NCBI GenBank assembly: GCA_012727435.1
Contig: JAAYHB010000002.1
Coordinates: forward strand, 1-48,005
DNA: 48,005 nucleotides
Source of the DNA: Clostridiales bacterium
GTDB taxonomy: Bacteria; Bacillota; Clostridia; Oscillospirales; CAG-272
Direction: 5' to 3'
Under the pieces are notes generated by a model, which saw only the letters and a program-made list of their open reading frames with translations, did not search any database and had not been told where the DNA came from. Shown here piece by piece: positions 6,751 to 14,504 of the stretch; position 1 is the stretch's first letter, and each line of letters starts with the position of its first letter. The translations under genes were made by a program, and so were the position numbers.

Positions 6751-7758
6751 ATGGCGGTACTTATCACCGGGGGCACAGGGTATATCGGCTCCCATACAAT
6801 TGTTGAGCTGCTCGGAGCCGGATATGACATTGTCGCCATGGACAATTTTTCAAACAGCAAGCCGGCGGTGCTTGACAGGATTTTGGAAATTACCGGGAAA
6901 AAGATAAAATTCTATCAAACCGACATGCTCGACAAACCCGGCATGGAGGCCATGTTCCGGGAAAACAGGATTGACTCCTGTATTCATTTTGCCGCGCTAA
7001 AGGCGGTGGGCGAATCTGTGGAAAAGCCGCTTTTGTACTATAAAAACAATGTCACAGGCACGCTCAACCTGCTTGAGCTGACAGTAAAATACGGGGTAGG
7101 ACGCTTTGTTTTCAGCTCGTCGGCCACGGTTTACGGAAAGCCCGCAAGTGTGCCTATCCGCGAGGATTTCCCGCTCTCGCCGGTGAATCCCTACGGGCAG
7201 ACCAAGCTGATGATCGAGCAGATACTCACCGACCTTGCGGCATCCGACAGCGCCATGTCGGTTGTTATCCTGCGCTACTTCAACCCGGTCGGCGCCCACA
7301 AGAGCGGGCGGCTTGGCGAGGACCCGTGCGGGATTCCCAACAACCTCATGCCTTACATCACACAGGTAGCCGAAGGCAGACTGCCGTATCTTCCGGTCTA
7401 CGGCAACGATTACAACACCCGCGACGGCACGGGCGTGCGCGACTATATCCACATCATCGACCTGGCACGTGCCCACATCTCGGCACTTGAATACACACAG
7501 AGCCATAGCGGGGTCGAGTGCTTTAACATAGGTACCGGACGGGGATATTCGGTTTTCGAGATTATTCGGGCTTACGAGAAGGCCACCGGCAAGCGCATAC
7601 CCTATCAGATTGCCCCCCGGCGCCCCGGAGATATCGACGAATGTTATGCCGACCCCGGCAAAGCCAACAGATTGCTCGGCTGGCGTGCCGAGTATGATAT
7701 CGAAGATATGTGCCGCGACGCCGACCGTTGGCAGAGCATGAATCCGAGCGGCTTTTAG
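6751..7758 (+). CDS. galE: UDP-glucose 4-epimerase GalE
   Basis: Interconverts UDP-glucose and UDP-galactose, and often UDP-GlcNAc and UDP-GalNAc. The 335-residue extended SDR protein shows the NAD-binding GGTGYIGS at 7-14, the catalytic serine region FSSSATVYG near 121-129 and the YxxxK pair Y148/K152 in NPYGQTK. AGGAGG lies just before the start and only 10 nt separate it from the kinase gene, so the three genes form one operon. It ends in TAG, showing that amber is an ordinary stop in this genome. A terminator-like stem lies about 60 bp downstream. Confidence 0.95.
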   Translation: MAVLITGGTGYIGSHTIVELLGAGYDIVAMDNFSNSKPAVLDRILEITGKKIKFYQTDMLDKPGMEAMFRENRIDSCIHFAALKAVGESVEKPLLYYKNNVTGTLNLLELTVKYGVGRFVFSSSATVYGKPASVPIREDFPLSPVNPYGQTKLMIEQILTDLAASDSAMSVVILRYFNPVGAHKSGRLGEDPCGIPNNLMPYITQVAEGRLPYLPVYGNDYNTRDGTGVRDYIHIIDLARAHISALEYTQSHSGVECFNIGTGRGYSVFEIIRAYEKATGKRIPYQIAPRRPGDIDECYADPGKANRLLGWRAEYDIEDMCRDADRWQSMNPSGF

Positions 7759-7790
7759 TTATAAGACATTTGACATTATACATTAGTAGG
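7756..7790. repeat. TTAG-rich intergenic motif, copy 1
   Basis: TTAGTTATAAGACATTTGACATTATACATTAG resembles stretches after yabQ (29223-29256) and between the Shango-like genes (31973-32003). All share TTAGTT at one end and ATTAG at the other. This may be remnant repeat DNA; the copies are short and degenerate. Confidence 0.35.
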
Positions 7791-7809
7791 TGTGGCGTCA
7801 AACATAAAT

Positions 7810-7850
7810 AAAAAGTCACGAGGTGCGGGCATTGTCCCGCACCTCGTGGA
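7810..7850 (-). terminator. Terminator of the adh-araD operon
   Basis: A perfect 13-bp stem (7817-7829 with 7836-7848, 6-nt loop) is followed on the minus strand by ACTTTTTATTTA. It ends the minus-strand araD transcript and may also slow plus-strand readthrough from galE. Confidence 0.85.
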
Positions 7851-7867
7851 TTTGTGTCGGGCTTATT

Positions 7868-8575
7868 TTATTCCGGCTGACCGTAATAAGCGCCGGGCCC
7901 GTGTTTGCGGTTATAGTGTTTTGCAAGCAGGTCCTGCTGCATCGGGATTCCGCCGGGTTTACCGACCGCCACCTGAAGCAATTCGGTGTTAAAGGCCATA
8001 TGGGCGATATATTCAAGTACTATTGATTTTTCTACCGAGTCAACAGCGTCGCGCCCCCAGGTAAAGGGGCCGTGCGAATGAACCAGCACGCCGCATATTG
8101 CTTCATAATCGAGCTCTGTAAAGGTTTCTGCGATCAGGCGTCCGGTTTCCTTTTCGTATTCCCCCGAAATTTCGTGCGGCGCCATTTTGCGGGTGCAGGG
8201 AATTCCTCCCCCGAAACAATCGGCATGCGTTGTCCCGAAGGGCTTGATTCCGCGCCCGGCCTGGGCGTATGAAGTGGCGTACAGCGAATGTGTATGTGTT
8301 ATCCCGCCGATTTTTGGAAAGGCTTTGTATAGCTCAAGGTGCGTCGGCGTGTCTGAGGAAGGCTTGTAATCGCCTTCGACAACATTTCCGCCAAGGTCCA
8401 CTACCGGCAGGTCGAGCGGCGAGAGCTTATCATAGTCGACCCCCGACGGCTTGATGACCACAAGCCCCCGTTCCCGGTCTATTCCGCTGACATTGCCCCA
8501 GGAAAAGATTACAAGCCCCGACTTTGCCAGCAGCATATTGGCCTCAAACACCTGCTTTTTTAATTGCTCAAGCAT
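7868..8575 (-). CDS. araD: L-ribulose-5-phosphate 4-epimerase
   Basis: Converts L-ribulose 5-phosphate to D-xylulose 5-phosphate, feeding the pentose phosphate pathway. The 235-residue class II aldolase-fold protein tracks E. coli AraD closely from memory: [34 protein letters not shown], the zinc-site histidines in [26 protein letters not shown], and [15 protein letters not shown] at the end. The start at 8575 has AAGGAT upstream; an in-frame ATG 10 codons earlier lacks an SD. It lies 33 nt after the iron alcohol dehydrogenase gene on the same strand. No araA or araB is near, so the source pentose is unclear. Confidence 0.95.
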   Translation of the reverse strand: MLEQLKKQVFEANMLLAKSGLVIFSWGNVSGIDRERGLVVIKPSGVDYDKLSPLDLPVVDLGGNVVEGDYKPSSDTPTHLELYKAFPKIGGITHTHSLYATSYAQAGRGIKPFGTTHADCFGGGIPCTRKMAPHEISGEYEKETGRLIAETFTELDYEAICGVLVHSHGPFTWGRDAVDSVEKSIVLEYIAHMAFNTELLQVAVGKPGGIPMQQDLLAKHYNRKHGPGAYYGQPE

Positions 8576-8608
8576 AGCTTTATCCTTCCGTTGATTTATC
8601 AACAAGAA

Positions 8609-9718
8609 TCACCTTGCTAAAAAGTGTCGGTTATATATTTCGTACATTTCGTCTTTTGTGATGACATACGGACTGTTCACATAATTCTTGGCATTACAGA
8701 CCAGCTCAATGCGCTCCTCGATCTGGCTCGGTGTGAACTCAAGCTTTACCCCGGACAGTTCGGGAAGCAGTACGGCCATGGTCTCGGGAGTCGTGCCGAG
8801 ATAGGAGGCTATTTCATTTATTTTGCGGGCGCCTGTCTCGGTTTTTTGATTATACCTGATATAGTCGCCTTCAAAGACCGCGCAGGCGGCGCCGTGCGGT
8901 ATCCCGTCAAGCAGAGTTATAGGGTAGCCGAGCGGATGCGGGAAGCCCGAGCCGGTCACGCTGATGGCAATTCCGGCAGCGCAGGAGGCATAGAGCAGAT
9001 CCTCGTGCATTTCATATGTGAAGTTCTCGGGGCGGTACGACAGGACATTCCAAATCAGCTTCATCGCATAAAGCGCCAGCGCCGAGGAAAGCCCGGTGGC
9101 CTTCGGAGAGAGGTAGGACTCAATTCCGTGCGCAAAGGCGTCGAGTGCGCAGCTTACAGTGTATGACTTGGGAAGCGAGAGTGTGTAGTCCGGGTCAAGG
9201 AAGGCATATTTTGCCCAGGACATCTCGCTTGTGAAGGTCCTCTTGCGCTTGCCGTCGGGCAGGGTGAGGACCGAATAGGCGTTTGCCTCGCTGCCGGTTC
9301 CGGCGGTCGTAGGTATCAGGACGAGCGGAAGCGAAGGATTTACCAGCTTTTCGGGGTCATAAATATCAAGAGGTTCAATGCCGGGGTTCGCGGCGAACGC
9401 CGCAATTGCCTTTGCCGAGTCAAGCGCCGAGCCCCCGCCGATTCCGATAATAAAGTCGGCTCGGAAGGCAGAGGCAGCCCGCCCGCCTTCGTGGCAGATT
9501 TCAACCGGCGGGTTTTCGGTGGCCTTGTCGAATATCATATAATCCGTGCCGGCGGCCTCAAGCAGCGAGGAGACATCGTCGAGAGCGCCGCTTGCCCGGG
9601 CGCCGTGCCGGCCGCAGACAATCACAGCGCGCCTGCCGAGTATGAGACGGTTGGCATTTTGTTTTAGGCATCCTTTACCCGAGAATATCCGCACAGGAAT
9701 GTTAACATCGAATTTCAT
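8609..9718 (-). CDS. Iron-containing alcohol dehydrogenase
   Basis: A 369-residue group III (Fe-ADH) oxidoreductase, NAD(P)-dependent, substrate unknown. Visible signatures are the nucleotide-binding GIGGGSALDSAKA, PTTAGTGSEA, the metal-binding CALDAFAHGIESY and the histidines of FPHPLGYPITLLDGIPHGAA. The start at 9718 is supported by GAGG upstream; a longer frame to 9760 adds an atypical, lysine-rich stretch. It is the first gene of a two-gene minus-strand operon with araD, behind a TTGATT/TAAAAT promoter. In this company it may reduce or oxidise a small aldehyde or polyol from pentose metabolism, but that is inference. Confidence 0.9.
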   Translation of the reverse strand: MKFDVNIPVRIFSGKGCLKQNANRLILGRRAVIVCGRHGARASGALDDVSSLLEAAGTDYMIFDKATENPPVEICHEGGRAASAFRADFIIGIGGGSALDSAKAIAAFAANPGIEPLDIYDPEKLVNPSLPLVLIPTTAGTGSEANAYSVLTLPDGKRKRTFTSEMSWAKYAFLDPDYTLSLPKSYTVSCALDAFAHGIESYLSPKATGLSSALALYAMKLIWNVLSYRPENFTYEMHEDLLYASCAAGIAISVTGSGFPHPLGYPITLLDGIPHGAACAVFEGDYIRYNQKTETGARKINEIASYLGTTPETMAVLLPELSGVKLEFTPSQIEERIELVCNAKNYVNSPYVITKDEMYEIYNRHFLAR

Positions 9719-9750
9719 AACAAAAACCTCGGAATTATGAAGTTTATACA

Positions 9751-9779
9751 ATTTTACCATATAATAAACAAAAAATCAA
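9751..9779 (-). promoter_or_regulatory. Promoter of the adh-araD operon
   Basis: Read on the minus strand: TTGATT (9774-9779), 17-nt spacer, TAAAAT (9751-9756), about 30 nt before the dehydrogenase start. Confidence 0.6.
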
Positions 9780-9792
9780 GGAATTTAGAAAG

Positions 9793-9824
9793 GGCTGCTG
9801 CAAATCATTTGATTTGCGGCAGCC
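9793..9824 (-). terminator. Terminator-like stem after the kor operon
   Basis: A 14-bp stem with one G-T pair (9793-9806 with 9811-9824, 4-nt loop) followed on the minus strand by CCTTTCTAAATTCC. It lies about 90 bp beyond the last kor gene. A weaker CTCCCG/CGGGAG hairpin (9864-9884) precedes it on that strand. Confidence 0.6.
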
Positions 9825-9913
9825 TCAAACCTCTTCATATTTACACACTGTTTGATTTGTTTTCTCCCGATAAAAATACGGGAGCACCCCGAATACTGCG
9901 CGGCAGACGCTTA

Positions 9914-10447
9914 CTACCGGTATTCATAACCCAGCCTGAGGGCTTTTTTGTTGCCTTCTATCAGGGCAGACTTTGAGGCCGGGATGCCCGAGAGAAAACT
10001 TCCGATAAACTCGTCGTAATCAAAGAGCCGGGTGACATAAAGCAGATAACCGAGCATGATGACATTGACGCTGCCGTCAAGTCCCTCTGCTGTTGCTATT
10101 TCGGTGGCGGGGATGTAGTGCGCGCTTATATCATCTCGCTCGCTTTTTGACCCGATCAGCGAGCTGTTTGCAAGGATCAGACCTCCTTCCGACACCGAGG
10201 GCTCGAACCTTAGAAAAGAAGGGTAATTAAAGGCTATCAGAATATCCGGCTGGCTGATAATCGGAGAGCCAATCTCCTTGTCGGATATTATAACCGAGCA
10301 ACTGGCCGAGCCGCCCCTCATCTCAGGGCCGTAGGAGGGCAGCCATGACACATGTCTGCCCTTGTGCATCGCGCATCCGGCAAGCTGTTTTCCGGCAAAT
10401 AGTATCCCCTGACCGCCGAATCCCGCAATAAGTATGCGTGAGGTCAT
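9914..10447 (-). CDS. korC: 2-oxoacid:ferredoxin oxidoreductase, gamma subunit
   Basis: The gamma subunit completes the catalytic core of ferredoxin-dependent 2-oxoacid oxidoreductases, which turn a 2-oxoacid plus CoA into acyl-CoA and reduced ferredoxin. The 177-residue product shows ILIAGFGGQGILFAGK at the N-terminus and SYGPEMRGGSASCSVIIS, both standard for this subunit. Its ATG follows the beta-subunit stop directly (10448/10447), indicating tight translational coupling. It is the last gene of the minus-strand run ATPase, korD, korA, korB, korC. Substrate class (2-oxoglutarate or branched chain) cannot be fixed from sequence inspection. It ends in TAG. Confidence 0.92.
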   Translation of the reverse strand: MTSRILIAGFGGQGILFAGKQLAGCAMHKGRHVSWLPSYGPEMRGGSASCSVIISDKEIGSPIISQPDILIAFNYPSFLRFEPSVSEGGLILANSSLIGSKSERDDISAHYIPATEIATAEGLDGSVNVIMLGYLLYVTRLFDYDEFIGSFLSGIPASKSALIEGNKKALRLGYEYR

Positions 10448-10768
10448 TTATATGTCCCTCCCCTCTGTGTCGCTGAAAGCACCCTGCCCGCCGGCAGAAT
10501 CAGAGCTTGTATCCTTGAACACGCCGAGCGGATAATAAGGAATCATGGCCTCCTCCACCCAGCGGAGGGCCTCCACTGGGGTCATTCCCCAGTTAGTCGG
10601 GCAGGACGAGAGTACCTCGACAATTGAAAGCCCCATGCCACGGATCTGGTAGCGGAAGGCTTTCTCAATCGCCTTTTTTGCCCTCAGCACGTTTTTAGGG
10701 TTGCTTACTGCTACCCGCTCGGCATAGGCGACCCCGTCAAGCGTTGAAAGCAGCTCACAAATCCGCAA
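10448..10768 (-). CDS. korB C-terminal fragment
   Basis: The portion after the internal TAG, if started at TTG 10768, has 106 residues: RICELLSTLDGVAYAERVAV, SSCPTNWGMTPVEALRW and IPYYPLGVFKD, all typical of the beta-subunit C-terminus. No SD was seen before the TTG, so independent translation is doubtful. Confidence 0.6.
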   Translation of the reverse strand: MRICELLSTLDGVAYAERVAVSNPKNVLRAKKAIEKAFRYQIRGMGLSIVEVLSSCPTNWGMTPVEALRWVEEAMIPYYPLGVFKDTSSDSAGGQGAFSDTEGRDI

Positions 10769-10819
10769 AGGGTATCCCTGTATTTTAGCATTTCTGCCGT
10801 ATGGTGATGTGGTTGTAAC

Positions 10820-11236
10820 CTATCCCAAAAGCGTGGTCGGGGCCATCTGGCCGCCGGTCATGCCGTAGACGGCGTTGTTTACGAATATTATGGTGATATT
10901 CTCGCCGCGCGCTCCGGCATGGACAATCTCGGCGGTGCCAATAGCCGCAAGGTCGCCGTCGCCCTGGTAGGTAAAGACTACACAGCCGGGGTTGGTGCGC
11001 TTGACTCCGGTCGCTACCGCCGGCGCGCGGCCGTGCGGAGCTTCTATCATGTCACATTCAAAATAATTGTAAGCCAGGACCGAACAGCCGACCGGGGCGA
11101 TACCGACCGTTTGCCCTTCGATTCCCAGAAGGTCGATAGCCTCGGCAACCAGCCGGTGGATTATGCCGTGCGTGCAGCCGGGGCAGTAGTGGAAGGGCAG
11201 CGGCGAGAGCGCTTTCGGCCTTTCAAACACAATCAT
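10820..11236 (-). CDS. korB N-terminal fragment (TPP-binding part)
   Basis: This is the open portion before the internal TAG, 138 residues. It holds the CPGC metal/cofactor region and the complete TPP motif GDGD to NN. The start overlaps the korA stop as ATGA and has GAGGGGG upstream. On its own it would lack the C-terminal part needed for a folded beta subunit. Confidence 0.75.
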   Translation of the reverse strand: MIVFERPKALSPLPFHYCPGCTHGIIHRLVAEAIDLLGIEGQTVGIAPVGCSVLAYNYFECDMIEAPHGRAPAVATGVKRTNPGCVVFTYQGDGDLAAIGTAEIVHAGARGENITIIFVNNAVYGMTGGQMAPTTLLG

Positions 11237-12321
11237 GCCAATACCCCCTCGCTTCTGATGTTGTCGTGTATTTTTATTATCTCGGCCAGCACGTCTTCGG
11301 GGGTCGGCAGCATGCCGCCGCACCGCCCGAAAAACGAGACCGGCCGGCGGCTGCCTGTCGCGAGCTTCACGTCGTCGACCATCTGTCCCGTGTTGAGCTC
11401 GACTACAAGAAAATGTCTTGCATGCTCGGCCGCCCGCCCGAGCGCCGCCTTTGGGTAGGGCCAGAGTGTAATCGGCCGGATAAGACCGACCCTGATGCCG
11501 ATAGCGCGCGCTGCTTCTATGGCCGATTTGCAGATGCGGGCGCTTATCCCGTAGGCGACGATGATTATTTCGGCGTCGCCGGCGTCTGCCTCCTCAAAGA
11601 GGACCTCCGAGCTCTCGATTATACTGTAACGCTCCTGCCTTGCCAGCACAGAGCGTTCGAGTTCGTCGGGGCTCAGGTATAGCGAGTTTACTACATTTTT
11701 CTTGCGCCTTCCGCCGTGCCCCGAGGCCGACCAATCCTTTTTGGGGAGATTACGTCTATCGCTTAGCGCGGTGTCGAAGTCAACCGGCTCCATCATCTGG
11801 CCGAGCGCGCCGTCGGCCAGCAGCAGCGCCGGGATGCGGTATGTGTCGGCGACGTCAAAGGCGCGGCAGACCAGCCCGGCCATCTCGTGAACCGAGGCCG
11901 GAGCGACGACATACAGGTGCAAATCGCCGTGTCCGGCCGCCTTTGTCGCCTGAAGGTAGTCCTGCTGGGCCGGCTGGATGCCGCCCAATCCCGGTCCGCC
12001 GCGCTGAATATTGCAGATCAGGCAGGGGAGGTCGCTGCCCACCAGATAGCTTATCCCCTCGCTCATGAGCGAGACGCCGGGTGATGAGGAGGAGGTCATG
12101 ACCCGCACCCCCGAGGCGGCGGCGCCGAGCACCATGTTTATCGCGGCGACCTCGCTCTCAGCCTGAAGGCAGAGTCCGCCGACCTGCGGCAGGCGCTTTG
12201 CCATGTATTCCGAGATCTCGGACTGCGGGGTTATCGGGTAGCCGAAAAAATACAGGCAGCCACAGCAAATGGCAGCCTCGGCGATAGCCTCGTTGCCCTT
12301 CATAAGCATTTTTCGGGACAT
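11233..12321 (-). CDS. korA: 2-oxoacid:ferredoxin oxidoreductase alpha subunit (VorB/KorA type)
   Basis: The alpha subunit of the ferredoxin-dependent 2-oxoacid oxidoreductase. The 362-residue protein starts with [21 protein letters not shown], then [46 protein letters not shown] and QRGGPGLGG, the standard run of the alpha-subunit pyrimidine-binding domain. The C-terminal domain has RPITLWPYP and [17 protein letters not shown]. The start at 12321 is supported by GAGGAGG. It begins 12 nt after the ferredoxin gene's stop and overlaps korB by ATGA. Similar proteins are annotated as 3-methyl-2-oxobutanoate dehydrogenase VorB; substrate preference is not resolved. Confidence 0.93.
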   Translation of the reverse strand: MSRKMLMKGNEAIAEAAICCGCLYFFGYPITPQSEISEYMAKRLPQVGGLCLQAESEVAAINMVLGAAASGVRVMTSSSSPGVSLMSEGISYLVGSDLPCLICNIQRGGPGLGGIQPAQQDYLQATKAAGHGDLHLYVVAPASVHEMAGLVCRAFDVADTYRIPALLLADGALGQMMEPVDFDTALSDRRNLPKKDWSASGHGGRRKKNVVNSLYLSPDELERSVLARQERYSIIESSEVLFEEADAGDAEIIIVAYGISARICKSAIEAARAIGIRVGLIRPITLWPYPKAALGRAAEHARHFLVVELNTGQMVDDVKLATGSRRPVSFFGRCGGMLPTPEDVLAEIIKIHDNIRSEGVLA

Positions 12322-12332
12322 TATTCTCCTCC

Positions 12333-12545
12333 TCAAACCTCTTTCTCGACTAAAATCGCCGCGTCAGGACAGATCAGGGCGCAGAGCGCGCAGCCACTGC
12401 ACTTCTCGGGAGCTACCACCGACGCGGTGCGATATCCCATTTTATTCATTGCTCTCTCATCGAGACTGACTATTTTCCGGGGGCAGGCGGCAGCGCAAAG
12501 CCCGCAACCCTTGCAAAAATCTGCTGAGATTGTTACTCTGTTCAT
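12333..12545 (-). CDS. korD: 2[4Fe-4S] ferredoxin, delta subunit of 2-oxoacid oxidoreductase
   Basis: A 70-residue ferredoxin with two CX2CX2CX3CP motifs (CKGCGLCAAACP near 11-22 and CSGCALCALICP near 49-60). It passes electrons from the TPP/FeS core to free ferredoxin. AAGGAG lies before the ATG at 12545. It is directly followed by korA and preceded by the P-loop ATPase gene. The longer open frame to 12677 has no SD and overlaps that upstream gene, so it is not used. Confidence 0.9.
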   Translation of the reverse strand: MNRVTISADFCKGCGLCAAACPRKIVSLDERAMNKMGYRTASVVAPEKCSGCALCALICPDAAILVEKEV

Positions 12546-12601
12546 GTTTCGGTCTCCTTGCCGCGCGGCAGTTGTTGTTTTTAACCTGCGCTCCCGCCAT
12601 A

Positions 12602-13381
12602 TTAGAACAACCGGCGAGTCGAGTCGGGTAAGACACAAAAGGTCATATCCCGATATCTGCGCGAGAGCGCGTCGCATATATCCCGGCTGTACATGGTCGT
12701 GCAGAGCAGCTTCGCCCCGGTAAGCCCGGATATTTTACCGGCATATCCGAGTGACGCCTCAATGTCGGCCAGCGTTGTCTTTGGGCCCAGATTTGAGTTA
12801 TTGATTATATGTGTTACTCTGAGCCTTGAGTGCGCCTCGATTTCCCAAAGATCGCCGGCCGCCGCCGCCGGGCTCGAGGTCAGCGGGCGGTACATATTGA
12901 CAATATAAATCATAGAATAGCCAGATTGCGTAAGGAAGGGCAGATATCTGCCGAGTACCCCGGCCCCCTCGCTCCCCCCGGTGTCAAACACCGCGCGGCG
13001 GCCCTGGGTAGATGCCCCGTCTGCAAAGGCCGAATAAATCTCGCCGCTAAGCGCGGGGAGGTCGAGGTTGGTATTGGCATACCGCGGAACAATGCAGTCT
13101 ACCCCGGCGTCATGTAATATCGGGGCGGCGTCGGCGGCGCGGAAGCAGGCGCTTACGATATCAAGGTCGACCAGCGTACAGCCGAGGCCGGACGCAGCGA
13201 TGCCCAGAGAGAGGCCGACCGCGATATTTGTCTTGCCGCTGCCGAAGTGCCCGCAGACAACAATATTTTTACCGAGATTCCTTATCAGTTCTTCCACAAG
13301 CACCCCTGCCGCCCCGGTTGTATTCCCGCGCCGGCACAAAGCTGACTGTGCCCTCTGCTTAATTAATGATATCGGGCACAT
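12602..13381 (-). CDS. P-loop NTPase of the MinD/CobQ-like type linked to the kor operon
   Basis: A protein of up to 259 residues with Walker A GHFGSGKT near 44-51, LVDLDIVSACF shortly after, and FDTGGSEGAG in the switch II position. This places it among SIMIBI-class ATPases or GTPases (MinD/ParA/CobQ). Known relatives act in cofactor or metal-cluster delivery and positioning, but I do not recognise an exact family. It is the first gene of the kor operon, 56 nt upstream of the ferredoxin subunit, which suggests a role in maturation or activation of that enzyme (inference). The start is uncertain: ATG 13381 gives a long unconserved-looking N-terminus; GTG 13297, with AGGGGTG upstream, would put the P-loop close to the N-terminus as is usual. 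Confidence 0.75.
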   Translation of the reverse strand: MCPISLIKQRAQSALCRRGNTTGAAGVLVEELIRNLGKNIVVCGHFGSGKTNIAVGLSLGIAASGLGCTLVDLDIVSACFRAADAAPILHDAGVDCIVPRYANTNLDLPALSGEIYSAFADGASTQGRRAVFDTGGSEGAGVLGRYLPFLTQSGYSMIYIVNMYRPLTSSPAAAAGDLWEIEAHSRLRVTHIINNSNLGPKTTLADIEASLGYAGKISGLTGAKLLCTTMYSRDICDALSRRYRDMTFCVLPDSTRRLF

Positions 13382-13452
13382 GAAAAGTTACATCCCGGTG
13401 GCAATTTATTCTGGCAGACTGACAAATTAATAACTAAAATATATATTTTCAT

Positions 13453-13481
13453 TTGAAATTACAAGCACGTTATGATATAAT
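13453..13481 (+). promoter_or_regulatory. Promoter of the cdaA operon
   Basis: TTGAAA at 13453-13458, 17-nt spacer, TATAAT at 13476-13481. A leader of about 110 nt follows. The divergent kor operon must start in the same 215-bp gap, but its promoter is not clear. Confidence 0.7.
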
Positions 13482-13598
13482 AGGCTCATCGGCGGGAATT
13501 GTAGCAGTGAATTTAAATTTGTGTTATTTATCCACCGGATTTGAACCGCTCCGGCCGGCACATATTAATAGCGGTGGTATGTAAAAGGAGAGGCTTTG

Positions 13599-14504
13599 AT
13601 GCTTAAGGCGGATAATGTGGTCCCCTCGCTTTGGGACAAAATCAAGCAGTATATCCTTCTGCCGTTATCGGATATAAGATTTGTCGATATTATTGATATA
13701 CTGATTTTGGCGCTGCTTTTTTATGCATTTTATCATTTCATAAAAAACCGAAGGGCCGGCAGGCTCATATCCGGCCTTATCCTGATTATTGTCTTTCTCA
13801 TTCTCAGTTCGGCCTTCCAGATGCACGCCATCAAATTCATACTTCAGAATTTCTATCAGGTCGGTATGCTGGCCATTATCATTGTCTTTCAGCCCGAGCT
13901 GCGCGCCGCGCTTGAAAAGGTCGGAAACACACCGCTCTCGGGGCTGCGCAATATCAGCCTGAGCGAAACGCGGGACATAGCAATAATCAGCGCCGGTATT
14001 GACGCCATATGCGAGGCGGTCTGCGATATGTCGCTCTACAAAACCGGTGCGCTGATCGTCATAGAGCGGTCGGTCAGGCTTGGCGAGTACATCAAGCCCT
14101 CCAACGTAATCGAGGCAAAGCTGACCTCCCGGATGCTGCAGAGCCTGTTCTTCAATAAAGCCCCGTATCACGACGGCGCGGTGATAATCCGCAATATGCA
14201 GATTTTTGCTGCGGGCTGCGTGCTCCCCCTGTCTGCCGACGAGAGCATCGACAGCAGCCTCGGCACCCGGCACAGAGCGGCGGTCGGCATCACCGAGGTC
14301 AGCGACGCGGTGGCGGTTGTGGTATCGGAGGAGACCGGAATAATTTCGGTAGCCTGCGAGGGGCGGATAAAGCGGAACTATAACTACAACTCGCTCAAGA
14401 AAGAGCTTTTCGGGCTTCTGACCCACAATACCCACACAGGCACCATCATAAGAAAAAACAACCATCCAAATGCACATGACGTTTTCGACAAGGAGGGCGA
14501 CTGA
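13599..14504 (+). CDS. cdaA: Diadenylate cyclase CdaA
   Basis: Makes the second messenger c-di-AMP from two ATP at the membrane. The 301-residue protein has about three transmembrane segments in the first 95 residues (for instance 31-48 and 58-72), then a DAC domain with the catalytic DGA at 192-194 and RHR at 224-226. The start at 13599 has AAGGAGAGG upstream; a TTG one codon earlier is unlikely. Its stop overlaps the start of the YbbR-domain gene (TGATG), the usual cdaA-cdaR pairing. The third usual partner, glmM, is not next to them here. Confidence 0.96.
   Translation: MLKADNVVPSLWDKIKQYILLPLSDIRFVDIIDILILALLFYAFYHFIKNRRAGRLISGLILIIVFLILSSAFQMHAIKFILQNFYQVGMLAIIIVFQPELRAALEKVGNTPLSGLRNISLSETRDIAIISAGIDAICEAVCDMSLYKTGALIVIERSVRLGEYIKPSNVIEAKLTSRMLQSLFFNKAPYHDGAVIIRNMQIFAAGCVLPLSADESIDSSLGTRHRAAVGITEVSDAVAVVVSEETGIISVACEGRIKRNYNYNSLKKELFGLLTHNTHTGTIIRKNNHPNAHDVFDKEGD

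Larger units (their letters stand above)
10448..11236 (-). pseudogene. korB: 2-oxoacid:ferredoxin oxidoreductase beta subunit, interrupted by in-frame TAG
   Basis: The beta subunit binds thiamine diphosphate. Reading from ATG 11236, the frame gives [20 protein letters not shown], the TPP motif GDGDLAAIG followed by [11 protein letters not shown], and then APTTLLG. A TAG stop (10820-10822) replaces codon 139. The same frame then resumes with TTTSPYGRNAKIQGYPLRICELL and runs to 10448 without a shift, giving 262 codons in all, a normal length. Related proteins usually have Gln at this place, so a single CAG-to-TAG change explains the break. Amber is used as a normal terminal stop by galE, dtd and ricT, so recoding is not obvious. 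A real nonsense mutation, sequencing error or readthrough are all possible. Confidence 0.85.

Noticed and set aside
10820-10822. TAG in korB as evidence for a reassigned amber codon
   Set aside because: galE, dtd, korC and ricT end in TAG at normal lengths, so amber is an ordinary stop here. Local readthrough remains possible.
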